A DNA stretch of 64,000 nucleotides from Rhodothermales bacterium. Its GTDB lineage: Bacteria > Bacteroidota > Rhodothermia > Rhodothermales > JAHQVL01. Within the stretch, counting starts at the first letter, position 1, and every line of letters starts with the position of its first letter. The position numbers and the translations under genes were made by a program. Positions 44,702 to 54,600 of this stretch are shown here, in pieces. The notes under the pieces were generated by a model. That model searched no databases. It was not told where the DNA came from and saw only the letters and a program-made list of their open reading frames with translations. Where the stretch lies: positions 1-64,000 of the forward strand of contig JAWKNW010000003.1 in NCBI GenBank assembly GCA_041391505.1, in the 5' to 3' direction.

Positions 44702-47494
44702 TCAATTTCCCTGTTGCGATGTACGATTTTCATTCTCCTGGGCCCACGCCTGCATCAGCTCGACATTGTCCATCTCGGGGGATTCGGAGAGGGATTCCCA
44801 GTTGAAGTCTTCGTCGAGCGGGTCGAGGGCTTTCTGGGGGTCGAACAGGCGGAGGTCGGGGGCGACGGCGGCATAAGGGGTTGCGTCCGGCGTGTCGGTG
44901 AAGAAGTCCGCCAGCTCGGTGGCGCCGGCGTCGTACTGGTTGAGGTACGGCACGCCCGTGAGGTGCCAGATCGTCTTCATGATGCTGCCGAAGCTGTAGT
45001 GTTCGGACGACACGTAGCCTTTTTTCGTGTAGGGCGAGATCACCATGAGCACGCTCCGGTGGGCATCCACGTGGTCCACCCCACCCTGCGGATCGTCCTC
45101 GGTGACGATGATAGCCATCTTCTCCCAGTAGGGCGTGTGGCTCAGGTACTCGACGACGCGGCCCAGCGCGAGGTCGTTGTCGGCCATGTAGCTCTCGAAA
45201 TAGGGGTAGCCATCGTCGATGCGCTCGCCGGAGCCGTGGTCGTTGGGCAGCATCATGGTCACGACCTGCGGCATGGGTTCGCCGCCGTTCATCCAGCGCT
45301 CCTCGAACTCCTCGATGAACATGTCCGCCCGAAACTGGTCGGGAATGCTCGTATTGTACGTGGCGAACTTGCGGGACGTCCGTTCGAAAAGCGGCCCCGG
45401 CATCGGGTAGTTGATGGGGAGGCGTACGCCGGTGTATTTGTACGCCTGCTCCTCGCTTGCGCCGGCGAATTCGAAGCCCAGCCCGAAGTTGAAGAAGTCG
45501 ATGCCGAAGCGATCGAAGTGGTCCCAGATGCTGCCGGCCTCGTTGTAGTCTTCGGGATAGATCACGCCGGACGATCCCACGAACGAGAGCATGCCCGGAG
45601 CGGTGGAGTTGACCCGGAGCCGCCGGCCGCCGCCGTAGCTCGCCGCCACCGTCGTCTCCGTCCATTCGTTCGGATAAACCCCCACCAGCCACCGGTGCCC
45701 GTCGGCCGAGACGTCGGAGTCGCAGTAAAAATTGTCGCCGATGGCAAATTCGCGGGCCAGCTTGTGGTGATTGGGCATCACATCGACTTCCGGCACCGTG
45801 CGCGACCCGTCGCGGCTGCGCACCGTCACGCCGGCGCCGAACCGGGCCAGCGAAGGCTCGCCCTGGCCGCCCGCGATCTGGCCGAAGACCTCGTCGTACG
45901 TCCGGTTCTCCTTGGTGATGAAGACGACGTGCTCGATGGGCGAGCGGCGTTCGCCGGGGTAGAGCGGCACGGGGTTGCCGGCGCGCGCACGAACGGCCGC
46001 GCGATCCACCGACGCGAAGGTGAAGTTGTTGCGCACGACCTGCGCGGTTTCGGCCGCGAGGGCCTCATCCGGCGGGATGTCGAGCACGTTCACGTACCCG
46101 AACATCAGGTTGCCGACGTAGCTGCCCTCGGGACCGGCCTCGAACGCCGGCCCGCCGTTGGGGCCGCTGCCGTGGCCCTTGGCGTTTGCGACGACGAGCT
46201 GTTTCCCGTCGGGGGAAACGGCGAGTTTGGAAGGAAACCAGCCGGTCGGGATGTGCCCCAGCACCTCGCCCGATCCTGTATCCACCACGCCGACGGCGTT
46301 GATGCCGGCCTCGGCCACATAGAGCCGCGTCCCATCCGGCGAGAGCGCGAGCCCGAACGGGATGAGCCCGCGCAGCCGGTCGAGCCGCGGGTCGAGCCGG
46401 AGTTCGATGGTGGAGACGACCGTATCCTGCTGGATGTCGATCACCGAAATGACGTCGTTGTTGCCGTTGCTGACGTAGGCGCGGGTATTGGTCGAGACGA
46501 GGCTGTTCGGGCTTGCTCCGCCGACCGTTTCGACCCCGTCGCGCTCCTCGCCGACGAGGTATCCGGTCTTGATTTTGGAGATGACCCGCGGCGCCGCCGG
46601 CGAGGAGACATCGATCCCCCAGACCGAATACGCCTCCAGCGCATTCGGGTCGCCCAGACCCGGCGCGTGGTAGGCTTCCACATCCACCCCTTCTTCCGCT
46701 TCCTCGCTTCGGTAACCGAACGGCGGATACGTCGACCCGAAGTCCTCCCGCTCTTCTTCTTCCTCTTCTTCCGCCTCGAGGAGGGCGTATTCGAACTGGC
46801 CTACATTCGCGACATACACCCGCGACTGGTCCGGCGTGAGCGTGATCCCGAACGGATAACGCCCGACGGCCACGCTGGCCTGGATCGTCCGTTGCCGGGT
46901 ATCGACTACGATCAGGCGAAAGTTGGTCTGGTCGACGGCATACAGCGTCCCGCCGTCGGCGCTGAGGACGAGGTCGCCGATGTAGCTATCCTCGTAGTCG
47001 CGCCCGCCAAACGGCACGTTGGCGTCGATCTCCCCGATCCGCCGGCGCGTCTGGAGGTCGAACAATACGACGCGCCCCTCCTGCCCGCCGCCGACATACA
47101 GCGTCCGGTCGTCGGGAGCGATGGCGAGGCCCATAAAGACGGCGGAAAGCACGTCGGCGTCGGTGTTGGCGCCTTCGGGCACCTGGTGGACGGCCGGCGT
47201 CTCGCCGAGCACATCCTCCAGGATGGAAATGGAGAAGGGCCGGACGCCCGAATTGGCCGTCACCGCCACGCGGCCGTCGGGGCTCAGGATGAGGCCGTAG
47301 GGATGCGGGGCGACGCGGTATTGACGGCCGCGGGGTGTGAGCAGCCGGCCGTTCGGGATGACGGTCTCGCCGGCCAGCGCGATGGCGGCGGGTCGCGCGC
47401 CGGCGGGGGCGCTGGCGATCCACTGGGGCGCCTCGGGCCGGCAGCCGGCGAGGGCGACGAGGACGATGAGGGCGAGGGTAGCTTTCAGATTCAT
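44702..47494 (-). CDS. Bifunctional YncE-type propeller / alkaline-phosphatase-superfamily lipoprotein
   Basis: A 930-residue lipoprotein with lipobox VALAGC (Cys18). Residues about 40-460 are a seven-bladed YVTN/YncE propeller with repeats such as PYGLILSPDGRVAVTAN and PFGLALSPDGTRLYVAEAG. Residues about 480-900 are a phosphoesterase (AcpA-like) domain with IEHVVFITKENRTYDEVFG, MLPNDHGSG and IVTEDDPQGGVDHVDAHRS. An acidic Glu-rich insert (about 230-260) sits in the propeller. It probably binds a surface ligand and hydrolyses phosphate esters. The start overlaps the stop of the upstream gene by 4 nt (ATGA), so the two are translationally coupled. Confidence 0.9.
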   Translation of the reverse strand: MNLKATLALIVLVALAGCRPEAPQWIASAPAGARPAAIALAGETVIPNGRLLTPRGRQYRVAPHPYGLILSPDGRVAVTANSGVRPFSISILEDVLGETPAVHQVPEGANTDADVLSAVFMGLAIAPDDRTLYVGGGQEGRVVLFDLQTRRRIGEIDANVPFGGRDYEDSYIGDLVLSADGGTLYAVDQTNFRLIVVDTRQRTIQASVAVGRYPFGITLTPDQSRVYVANVGQFEYALLEAEEEEEEEREDFGSTYPPFGYRSEEAEEGVDVEAYHAPGLGDPNALEAYSVWGIDVSSPAAPRVISKIKTGYLVGEERDGVETVGGASPNSLVSTNTRAYVSNGNNDVISVIDIQQDTVVSTIELRLDPRLDRLRGLIPFGLALSPDGTRLYVAEAGINAVGVVDTGSGEVLGHIPTGWFPSKLAVSPDGKQLVVANAKGHGSGPNGGPAFEAGPEGSYVGNLMFGYVNVLDIPPDEALAAETAQVVRNNFTFASVDRAAVRARAGNPVPLYPGERRSPIEHVVFITKENRTYDEVFGQIAGGQGEPSLARFGAGVTVRSRDGSRTVPEVDVMPNHHKLAREFAIGDNFYCDSDVSADGHRWLVGVYPNEWTETTVAASYGGGRRLRVNSTAPGMLSFVGSSGVIYPEDYNEAGSIWDHFDRFGIDFFNFGLGFEFAGASEEQAYKYTGVRLPINYPMPGPLFERTSRKFATYNTSIPDQFRADMFIEEFEERWMNGGEPMPQVVTMMLPNDHGSGERIDDGYPYFESYMADNDLALGRVVEYLSHTPYWEKMAIIVTEDDPQGGVDHVDAHRSVLMVISPYTKKGYVSSEHYSFGSIMKTIWHLTGVPYLNQYDAGATELADFFTDTPDATPYAAVAPDLRLFDPQKALDPLDEDFNWESLSESPEMDNVELMQAWAQENENRTSQQGN

Positions 47495-49041
47495 GGGGCA
47501 TTCGGTAGGATGGGCGGCGTCGACGGCGGCGCGGAACGCCAGTTCGGGTCGACGATCGGGAAGGCCATCTTGTTGGAATTGCTCTTGAGCAGGTTGACGG
47601 TCTGATACGGATTCGAGGGCGACACGTAGAGCGTCAGCGTATCGAGCATGTGTTCGTCGATCCAGACCTCCTCGCCGGCCAGGAGGCTGTCGGCCACACG
47701 CCGGCGCGCCTCGAGGGCGTACCGGCTCGTCAGGCGGCTGCGCTGGGCGGCCGTGAGCGAGTCGTACGGGATGGCGGCCTCGCCGAGCTGGCGGGTGCCG
47801 GCTTCGTAGAATGCGCGGAGCGCGTCCGGCGCCGGCGCGTGCTCCTGTTCGAGCAGGCGGGCGTATTCCTGGAAGAGCCATTTCTCCTTCCAGCGCTGCA
47901 TCGCGCGCTGGAAGGCGGGCGATCGGTCGAGCCGCTCGTCGCGCGCGATGCCGAGCAGCACCTCGTCGCGGACGACGAGGGCGACGATATCGGCCAGCCG
48001 CGCCTTGAACTGGCGGGGATCGTCGGGGCGGATGATGTAGCGGCCGGGGGTAAAGTGCGCGAGGAAGTCGCGGATCGTCCACGCCGCGTCGCGATACGTG
48101 ACCAGGGGTTCGTCGAAATGCGCCCGGAGCTGCTGCGCGTAGGGCGTGTCGAGCCCCTCCTCATCCAGGTAATAAAGCAGATTACGTTCGGGTGTCGCGG
48201 CCTGGTACCACGCCAGCAGCGCCTCGTTGAGGATCTCGAAGCCGGCGCGTTTCGTGGTGACGCCGAGCGGCTCCATGGTTTCGGCGACGAAGGCGCTGCC
48301 CTGCTGCATCGCCTTGCGGTTGTAGATGATCTTCCGGTAGCTGGGGGATTTCTGGGCGTAATCGACGTCCGAGAGCCGGGTCCGCGTCACATTTATTACC
48401 TCCATCACATACCAGTTGCCCTGGTACTGCAGCGGTTCGGAAGGCGTGTTCAGCGGAAGTTGCTGGATGAGGGCGAGCAGCTCGGGATCGGTCGACTCGG
48501 CATCCATCAGCGGCGAGGTGAGGCGGTCGGCGAAGGCGTCGAGTTCGGGCAGCTCGGCGCGGCGCTCGGCGAGGGCGGCATCGAACCCGCGGGCCTGGAC
48601 GGCGGCGTAGAGGTCGCGGGCGTCCTGCTCGCCGGCGGCGGGGATGAAGCGAAACTGGAAGCGGACGGCGGCCTTGTTGATCTCCTCGCGGATCTCGTCC
48701 TCGGTCACCTCGATGGCGTCGAGCACGCGGGCGTTGAAGACCTCTTCCACCAGCAGCTCCTCGCGCAGTGTCCGCATGGCGTGCTGGATGGCGGGCAGCG
48801 TATCGAGCTGCAGGGCCCGGGCCTTGCGCGCCATCGCCGTTTCGAGGAGCATGTAGTCGAGATAGGCCCGCCTGGGGTCATCGCCCCGGCGCAGGTGGCC
48901 GTAGCCGAACTCGTAATTGAGGCGAAACTCCTCGGCCGTGATGACGGTGTCGCCGACGCGCGCGAGCACGGGCTCATCCGGCGCGGCGGGCCTGCAGGAC
49001 AACGCTATCGATGTGAGTGCCAGGAGGCAGGCGTACTTCAT
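47491..49041 (-). CDS. Parvulin/SurA-like peptidyl-prolyl isomerase lipoprotein
   Basis: A 516-residue lipoprotein; the start at 49041 gives the lipobox IALSC (Cys16). The N-terminal part (about 25-150) is SurA_N-like, opening with LARVGDTVITAEEF. The middle (about 150-240) resembles a PpiC/parvulin domain but lacks the classic catalytic signatures, and the C-terminal half is helical. A periplasmic chaperone for outer-membrane or secreted proteins is the best reading, fitting a cluster with a receptor, secreted proteins and a PorV-like protein. It is coupled by a 4-nt overlap to the YncE/phosphatase gene. Confidence 0.75.
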   Translation of the reverse strand: MKYACLLALTSIALSCRPAAPDEPVLARVGDTVITAEEFRLNYEFGYGHLRRGDDPRRAYLDYMLLETAMARKARALQLDTLPAIQHAMRTLREELLVEEVFNARVLDAIEVTEDEIREEINKAAVRFQFRFIPAAGEQDARDLYAAVQARGFDAALAERRAELPELDAFADRLTSPLMDAESTDPELLALIQQLPLNTPSEPLQYQGNWYVMEVINVTRTRLSDVDYAQKSPSYRKIIYNRKAMQQGSAFVAETMEPLGVTTKRAGFEILNEALLAWYQAATPERNLLYYLDEEGLDTPYAQQLRAHFDEPLVTYRDAAWTIRDFLAHFTPGRYIIRPDDPRQFKARLADIVALVVRDEVLLGIARDERLDRSPAFQRAMQRWKEKWLFQEYARLLEQEHAPAPDALRAFYEAGTRQLGEAAIPYDSLTAAQRSRLTSRYALEARRRVADSLLAGEEVWIDEHMLDTLTLYVSPSNPYQTVNLLKSNSNKMAFPIVDPNWRSAPPSTPPILPNAP

Positions 49042-49175
49042 ACCGCGACAAAAAAGAGGGAGCCGACACATGCGAACATACGCCGGCTCCTCTCTATGCA
49101 CAATCATGGTCCATGCACACAGGCATCACAGATTGCCAGAACACCTGAAACATCGAACCCGTAACCTGAAACAGC

Positions 49176-49200
49176 GCCGGCAGGCCGTTGGCCTGCCGGC
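49176..49200 (-). terminator. Hairpin after the T9SS-sorted gene
   Basis: GCCGGCAGGCC pairs perfectly with GGCCTGCCGGC (11 bp, GTT loop) 8 bp beyond the stop of the gene at 49209. There is no T-run on the minus strand, so termination or pausing is only likely. Confidence 0.5.
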
Positions 49201-49208
49201 ATCCGTTT

Positions 49209-52200
49209 TTACTTCAGCAGCAGCATCTTGCGGACGCTGACGTAGTTGCCGGCTTTGATCCGGTAGAGGTACATGCCCGAGGACAGGCCCGACGCGTCGA
49301 ACTGGACGCTGTACTGGCCAGCCGCCTGCAACCCGTCGACCAGCGTGGCCACACGCTGGCCCAGCAGGTTAAAGACTTCCAGCGTCACCTGCGATGCATC
49401 CGGCATCTGGTACTCGATGGTCGTCGTCGGGTTGAACGGGTTCGGGTAGTTGGCGAACAGCTCGAACTTGCCCGGTACTTCGCCGTCCTCGACGCCGACA
49501 CCCGTCAGCTTCGTGAGACGGAACTTGTACTCGCCGCGAGCGGGGTCGCGCCAGCGGCTCGACGTCTGCTCACGCGGTGCGACGTGCGCGTCTTCACCCA
49601 CCACGAGGATGTAGTGCGTGCCGGCGGTCTGGACCGTGTACTCGATCCGCGAGTGCCAGTCGTCGAAGGTAGCGCCGTCTTCGAGGGTGACGCTGTTGTC
49701 GTCGTTGTTGGCCACCTGGCTGCGATCCGGGCCGTACATGTACATGTAGGCGTCGAAATCGCGCGGCCATGTCGGGCCGTCGAACGGCAGCGTCTCCGCG
49801 ATGAGGATGTCGCCGACGTTGGCTTCGACCTTGAAGTAGTCGAGGTCGTCGTTGAAGTCCTCACCTTCAGCGTCGTACAGCATGTACTGCTGGACCGAGC
49901 CGTCGGCCGGATGTTCGGGCAGGAGGTCGGCGGCGTCGAACGAGTTGTTCGGTTCGCCGGCGGCCGCGAGCGCCTCGATCGGGTTGGACCGCATGAGCAC
50001 CTGGTAGCTGCCGTCGGTGCCGAGGTTAGCCGGCGCGCCGAGACGCAGGTAATAGGTGGCATCCTCGGTCGGGATGATGTTCAGCTTGATGTTGCTCCCG
50101 TTGTTGCGGGTGCGCCAGCCGCCCGTCTCCGAGTCGGTGATGTCCGTCGCCGTATCGGTCGAGAGGTACAGGTTGGCCGTATCGCTGAAGCTGTCGAGGC
50201 CTTCGCCGCGGAAGGTGCGGATGTGGTAGATGTTGCCGGCCTTCAGGTTGAAGGCAAACACATCGACATCCCCTTCCGTCATCGTCGCTTCCGTCGTGCT
50301 GAAATCCTGAACCAGCGTGGCGGTCTCGAATTCGTTGTTCGGTTCCGATTCCGCGCCGCTGTAGCTGATGCGGAACTTGTACTCGCCCGACGTCGGGTCG
50401 CGGTCGTCGCCCCCGTTGTCGTCGTCGAGGAAGTCCTGCGAGCCAAGGACGCAGTAGTAGACGCCGGCTTCCGTCACGTCGTACGTCGACTTCGTGTGCC
50501 AGTCGTCGAACAGCGTGCCGTCTTCGAGGACAACCGCCGCGTCGTCATTGCTGGCGAGTACGGTCGTACCGTCGGCGGCGAGGATCCGCGAGAACATGTC
50601 GCTGTCGCGGCCCCAGTTCGGACCGTCGAACGGCAGCGTTTCGCAGGAGAGCGTCTTGCCGGGCTCGTCGATCTGGACGCGGTAGACGTCCACGTCGTCG
50701 AAGAAGCGGGCGTTATCCGGGTTGTAGAGCATCGCGCGGCGCACCAGCCCGTTGGGGTCGATGTTGCCGATCGCATCGGCCGCGGCCGCGTCGTTGTTGG
50801 GTTCGAACGCGGCGGCGATCTCTTCGATCGCGTTGCTCTTCATGTGGACCTCGTAATCCCCGCTGCCGCCGGCCGGCGGCGTGATCTTGATCAGGTACTC
50901 GGCATCTTCAGCGGGCAGAATCTGCACCTTGAAGTTGCTGCTGCCGTACCGACCATTCCAGTCCGATCCGTCGTGGATCGACGTCTCGGGGTCGCTGGCG
51001 AGGTAGAGATCGACCTGCATCGCACCGCCCGTCGTGTTGTTCATCGACCGGACGTGGTAGATCTTGCCGGCTTCCGCGCGGACGCGGTACCAGTCGACGT
51101 CCGTCGACGTCAGCGAACCGGCCAGGAAGCCGTCGAGCAGCAGCGTCGCATTGTCGGCGGTGTCGTTCGGCTCGGCTTCGCGCGGCGGTTCGCCCACGTT
51201 GAGCGAATACATGCCGACGGCGTTGTTGCCGTAGTTGCCGGCCGACGTGCCCGCGGCGGCGCGCACCCGGAGGATGTATTGTCCGTCCGCCGGCAGCGCT
51301 GCCGACAGGGCCGACATCGCATCCGCGCTCGCGGCGCCGGTGGCGACGACGCTCAGGCCGCCGTCGAGCAGATCCACGACGCCCTTGAAGTCGTCGTTAA
51401 CCACGCCGCTCGAGATCGACTGCAGCTTGGCGTTCACCTGCTGGCCCGCGAGGCCGTTGAAGACGTAGTGATCGACGTCGCCCGCCGGGAAGATGATGCC
51501 TTCCTGACGCGGCTGACCAACGCCCACGAGAATCGCGGCGTTCGCGATCGCATCCGGCGCCGTATCGTTCGGCTCGGCGCGGATCAGGCGCTGGAAGATC
51601 GGATCGTCCGTCACGGCGAGGCCGTAGTTGCCGGCCGAGGGACCCGTCACCTTCAGCAGGTAGGCTCCCGTGGCGGCCGGCACGAAGCCGACGATCCGGA
51701 AGTCGTTGCCGCTGGCGCCCTGCGCGCCGGTGCCGGCGAGCAGGTTCGACGAAAGCGTCTTGTTGCCGTCGATGTCTTCCGACTCGTGGTACAGCTCGAC
51801 GCCGATGACGCCCGAGACCGACGAGTTGTACGACAGCAGGTTGTACATGCGCATTTCGTTCATGAACAACCGGTAGTAGTCGACATCGCCGGCGCCCGAG
51901 AAGCTGCCTTCGATGGCTTCGCCGGTGCGCGGGATGATGCCCATCGCTTCATCGGCGGTGTCGTTCGGCTCGTTGTTGGCCTCGACGAGGTCGTTCGCGT
52001 ACTGGTGCGCGTAGAGGTAATACGGGAAACGGCCCGGATCGCGGTTGTCGACCGCCTGTTCCGGGTTACGCGTGTTGGACGCCCAGGCGCCGGCCCACAG
52101 CCACAGCGGAGCGCCGAGGTCGGCTTCCGTGATCGCGTAGGTCAGGCGCGGATGGATGTTGTTCGGGCTTCCCGTCGCGCTCTGGGATTCCCGGCCGGCG

Positions 52201-53402
52201 TCGTCGCTGGAGACCAGTTCCGCCGAAAACTCGGCGTTGTGGAGCGAGAACAGACCGTCCGCCCAGCGCGTGTTGCCCGGCCCGATCGAGCCGTCGACGT
52301 CGCGGTAGTAGCCGTAATACGGCAGCATCTCGACGAGGAGGGTGTGATTGGCCTTGAGGTTGTTGATCGCGTAGATGTCGACGTCCTCATCGCCCTGCTC
52401 GAGCAGCTGCGAATAGACGCTGTTCATCTGGCGAGGGCGCGGGTCGATGGTGCCCGCGCTCGGCACGCCGGCGATGGCTACCTTGACGGTGTCCGGAGCG
52501 AACGTCATGAAGGCGCGCACGACGGCGTCCGTCGGCAGTTCCGACGACGGGTTGAGCAGCGCTTCCTCGAACGTGTTGTTCGGCTCGGCGCGCGACACCA
52601 GCGGGTCGAGGTCGATCGCGTAGGCGCCGATGTAGTAGGTGCCTTCGTTGCCGAGCGACTTGATCGGCCGCTGGGCGCCGCCGCCCTCGCCGTTGAAATA
52701 GAACAGGTAGTAGGTGCCGAGCACCTTCTCGCCCGTCGCTTCGTCGATCGGCACCGTCCAGCCCGTCAGACGCGAGTCGCCCGAGTTGGCGCGGTGGTCG
52801 GTCGTGCGGCCGAGAATGTCGCCGGCGATCTGGTCGTTCCCGTCCTCGCCGCCGAACGCAACGACGAACGTCGTGTCCAGGTCGGATTCATGGAAGAGGC
52901 GGACGCTGGCCGTGAACTGGTCTTCGTCGACGTTGACCGGGCCCCGGTAAGTGTGCGTCGTCCCGAAGAAATACATCTTGTTCGGGTCGGCCGTGAACTT
53001 GTAGACGTCGAAGTCGCCGACGGTGAAGGAAGCCTGTATCAGACCGCCCGTGTACGGCGCCGCAGCCGCCGGGATGGCGACGGAAGGCGTGGCGAGCACG
53101 TCGTCGATGTCGTCGGCCGTATCGAAGTAGTCGTTCGGCTCGCTTTCAGCACGCACGACATACCGATCGTCCTGCGCGCCGGTGAAGAAGAAGGGGCGGA
53201 TGTTTTTCGCATCCTGATAGGCATCGGCCGCCTGTTGCAGCCGGATGGGATCGTCGCCGTATTTGGCCACGATCTCCTCGTAGTTCGGTCCGTAGAGGGA
53301 CTGCAAGGCCTGTGCGTTGGCGGTCTTTTGCTGCGCCGAAGCGCCGCCGACAACCAGCAGACTCAGCAATACCCCGCAGACGAGAGCGGTAGCTTGTTTC
53401 AT
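49209..53402 (-). CDS. Secreted T9SS-sorted protein with eight PPC-like (EPN) repeats
   Basis: A 1397-residue protein. The start at 53402 begins the signal peptide MKQATALVCGVLLSLLVVGG. Eight repeats of about 130 residues each start with an EPND/EPNN motif (near nucleotides 53142, 52578, 51966, 51567, 51165, 50798, 50337 and 49950). Each resembles a pre-peptidase C-terminal (PPC) beta-sandwich with a VDVYxF or VDYYRL strand. The last 80 residues are a type A Por-secretion sorting domain (FANYPNPFNPTTTIEYQMP...VFNLLGQRVATLVDG...SGMYLYRI). The protein is expected to be exported by the type IX system and anchored or released at the surface. Confidence 0.88.
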   Translation of the reverse strand: MKQATALVCGVLLSLLVVGGASAQQKTANAQALQSLYGPNYEEIVAKYGDDPIRLQQAADAYQDAKNIRPFFFTGAQDDRYVVRAESEPNDYFDTADDIDDVLATPSVAIPAAAAPYTGGLIQASFTVGDFDVYKFTADPNKMYFFGTTHTYRGPVNVDEDQFTASVRLFHESDLDTTFVVAFGGEDGNDQIAGDILGRTTDHRANSGDSRLTGWTVPIDEATGEKVLGTYYLFYFNGEGGGAQRPIKSLGNEGTYYIGAYAIDLDPLVSRAEPNNTFEEALLNPSSELPTDAVVRAFMTFAPDTVKVAIAGVPSAGTIDPRPRQMNSVYSQLLEQGDEDVDIYAINNLKANHTLLVEMLPYYGYYRDVDGSIGPGNTRWADGLFSLHNAEFSAELVSSDDAGRESQSATGSPNNIHPRLTYAITEADLGAPLWLWAGAWASNTRNPEQAVDNRDPGRFPYYLYAHQYANDLVEANNEPNDTADEAMGIIPRTGEAIEGSFSGAGDVDYYRLFMNEMRMYNLLSYNSSVSGVIGVELYHESEDIDGNKTLSSNLLAGTGAQGASGNDFRIVGFVPAATGAYLLKVTGPSAGNYGLAVTDDPIFQRLIRAEPNDTAPDAIANAAILVGVGQPRQEGIIFPAGDVDHYVFNGLAGQQVNAKLQSISSGVVNDDFKGVVDLLDGGLSVVATGAASADAMSALSAALPADGQYILRVRAAAGTSAGNYGNNAVGMYSLNVGEPPREAEPNDTADNATLLLDGFLAGSLTSTDVDWYRVRAEAGKIYHVRSMNNTTGGAMQVDLYLASDPETSIHDGSDWNGRYGSSNFKVQILPAEDAEYLIKITPPAGGSGDYEVHMKSNAIEEIAAAFEPNNDAAAADAIGNIDPNGLVRRAMLYNPDNARFFDDVDVYRVQIDEPGKTLSCETLPFDGPNWGRDSDMFSRILAADGTTVLASNDDAAVVLEDGTLFDDWHTKSTYDVTEAGVYYCVLGSQDFLDDDNGGDDRDPTSGEYKFRISYSGAESEPNNEFETATLVQDFSTTEATMTEGDVDVFAFNLKAGNIYHIRTFRGEGLDSFSDTANLYLSTDTATDITDSETGGWRTRNNGSNIKLNIIPTEDATYYLRLGAPANLGTDGSYQVLMRSNPIEALAAAGEPNNSFDAADLLPEHPADGSVQQYMLYDAEGEDFNDDLDYFKVEANVGDILIAETLPFDGPTWPRDFDAYMYMYGPDRSQVANNDDNSVTLEDGATFDDWHSRIEYTVQTAGTHYILVVGEDAHVAPREQTSSRWRDPARGEYKFRLTKLTGVGVEDGEVPGKFELFANYPNPFNPTTTIEYQMPDASQVTLEVFNLLGQRVATLVDGLQAAGQYSVQFDASGLSSGMYLYRIKAGNYVSVRKMLLLK

Positions 53403-53538
53403 GATGGCAGATGGTGTGGTTTGGAAAAACAGAATAGCGATTAGCGATTCGTGATTAGCGATTGGAGAGGGGTGTCGCCGGCTTTTCGCCACGCAAGCCC
53501 CCTCACAAATCGCTATTCGCTATGCGCCAATCACTCCT

Positions 53539-54582
53539 CTAGAGGTAGACGCCCAGGCTGAGGCGATGCACCTTGGTCAGGATGCCCCAGTCCGAATAGG
53601 CGTAGTCAAACACAAAATCGCTGCGGTCTTTCAGCGTGTACTGGATGCCGCCTCCGAAGGTCAGACCGTTGATGGAATTCCGCTCGAACCGGTTGAGGTA
53701 GCCCACGCGGAAGAAGATAATGTTGTTGAAGCCGTATTCCAGCCCCATATTCATGCTTTCCGTCGCCCCCGTGGGGTGCATCAAGTCGACGGCGGTGGTC
53801 AGGTTGCCGCGTCCGGGGAGCGGTGTTTCGTACGACAATCCGAACCGAAAAATCTGCGGCAGCGGCGCCGAGTCGGTCTTGTACGTCACCGGGATATTCT
53901 CGATGCCCCGGTTTTCGGGGTCCGGGTCGATGATGTTGTTGAGGTTCTTGCCCGATAGGCTGATGTCCGCCCCGAAATTCGAGATGCTCGACCCGATCAT
54001 CAACCCGCGGAGGGGCGTCTGGTAATAGACGCCGGCATCGAGCGCCACCTGGCTGCCGCGCTCCGTCCAGATCCGCTGGCTGATGTATTTGCCCGTGATC
54101 CCGAACGAAAACGAGGGAATGAGCTTGGCCGAAAACGAGACGTTCACCGCGTAGTCCTGCGCGTCGTACCGTTCCCCGGTGCCTTCCGGGGCATCGACCG
54201 TGCGCACGACCTGCTCGGGGACGGCGAGCGAGGTGAAGCTCAGGCCGATGACGCTGCTGAAGAACGGAAGCGGCGTCGCGACGCTGAAGAAGTCGAACGA
54301 CGTCTCGGCCAGCCACTCGGTGTGGGTGAACGAGACGCCTAGCCCGTCCATGTAGGCCAGGCCGGCGGGGTTCCAGTAGATCATCTCCGTGCGGCCGGCC
54401 TGCGCGGTGTAGGCGCCGCCCATCGCCTCCGCCCGGGCGCCGACGCCGATCTCGAGGAAGGCCGCGGCGACCGTCCCGTTGTTGGAGACGTTCTGTACGA
54501 AATTCTGCCCCCGCGCCGAGGGCGCGCCGGCGAGCAGTAACCCGACGACCAGCAGTGCAGCACGCATCGCAATCGATTTCAT
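53539..54582 (-). CDS. PorV/PorQ family outer-membrane beta-barrel protein
   Basis: A 347-residue protein with a signal peptide (1-25). The mature N-terminus carries the family block AAFLEIGVGARAEAMGGAYT and IYWNPAGLAYMDG, shared with PorV/PorQ and FadL-like barrels. The C-terminus ends in alternating strands closing with LSLGVYL. PorV shuttles T9SS substrates from the translocon to the attachment machinery. Its position between two large secreted proteins supports a dedicated shuttle for them. It lies 18 bp downstream of the 1294-residue secreted protein gene. Confidence 0.88.
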   Translation of the reverse strand: MKSIAMRAALLVVGLLLAGAPSARGQNFVQNVSNNGTVAAAFLEIGVGARAEAMGGAYTAQAGRTEMIYWNPAGLAYMDGLGVSFTHTEWLAETSFDFFSVATPLPFFSSVIGLSFTSLAVPEQVVRTVDAPEGTGERYDAQDYAVNVSFSAKLIPSFSFGITGKYISQRIWTERGSQVALDAGVYYQTPLRGLMIGSSISNFGADISLSGKNLNNIIDPDPENRGIENIPVTYKTDSAPLPQIFRFGLSYETPLPGRGNLTTAVDLMHPTGATESMNMGLEYGFNNIIFFRVGYLNRFERNSINGLTFGGGIQYTLKDRSDFVFDYAYSDWGILTKVHRLSLGVYL

Positions 54583-54600
54583 TGTCCTACTCCGATCGAG

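Noticed and set aside
44654..47605. Plus-strand open frame opposite the YncE/phosphatase gene
   Set aside because: It lacks domains and is explained by codon bias on the minus strand.
49188..53444. Plus-strand open frame of about 1400 codons antisense to the EPN-repeat protein
   Set aside because: Its periodic, VDVRRV-like composition mirrors the repeats of the real gene on the minus strand.
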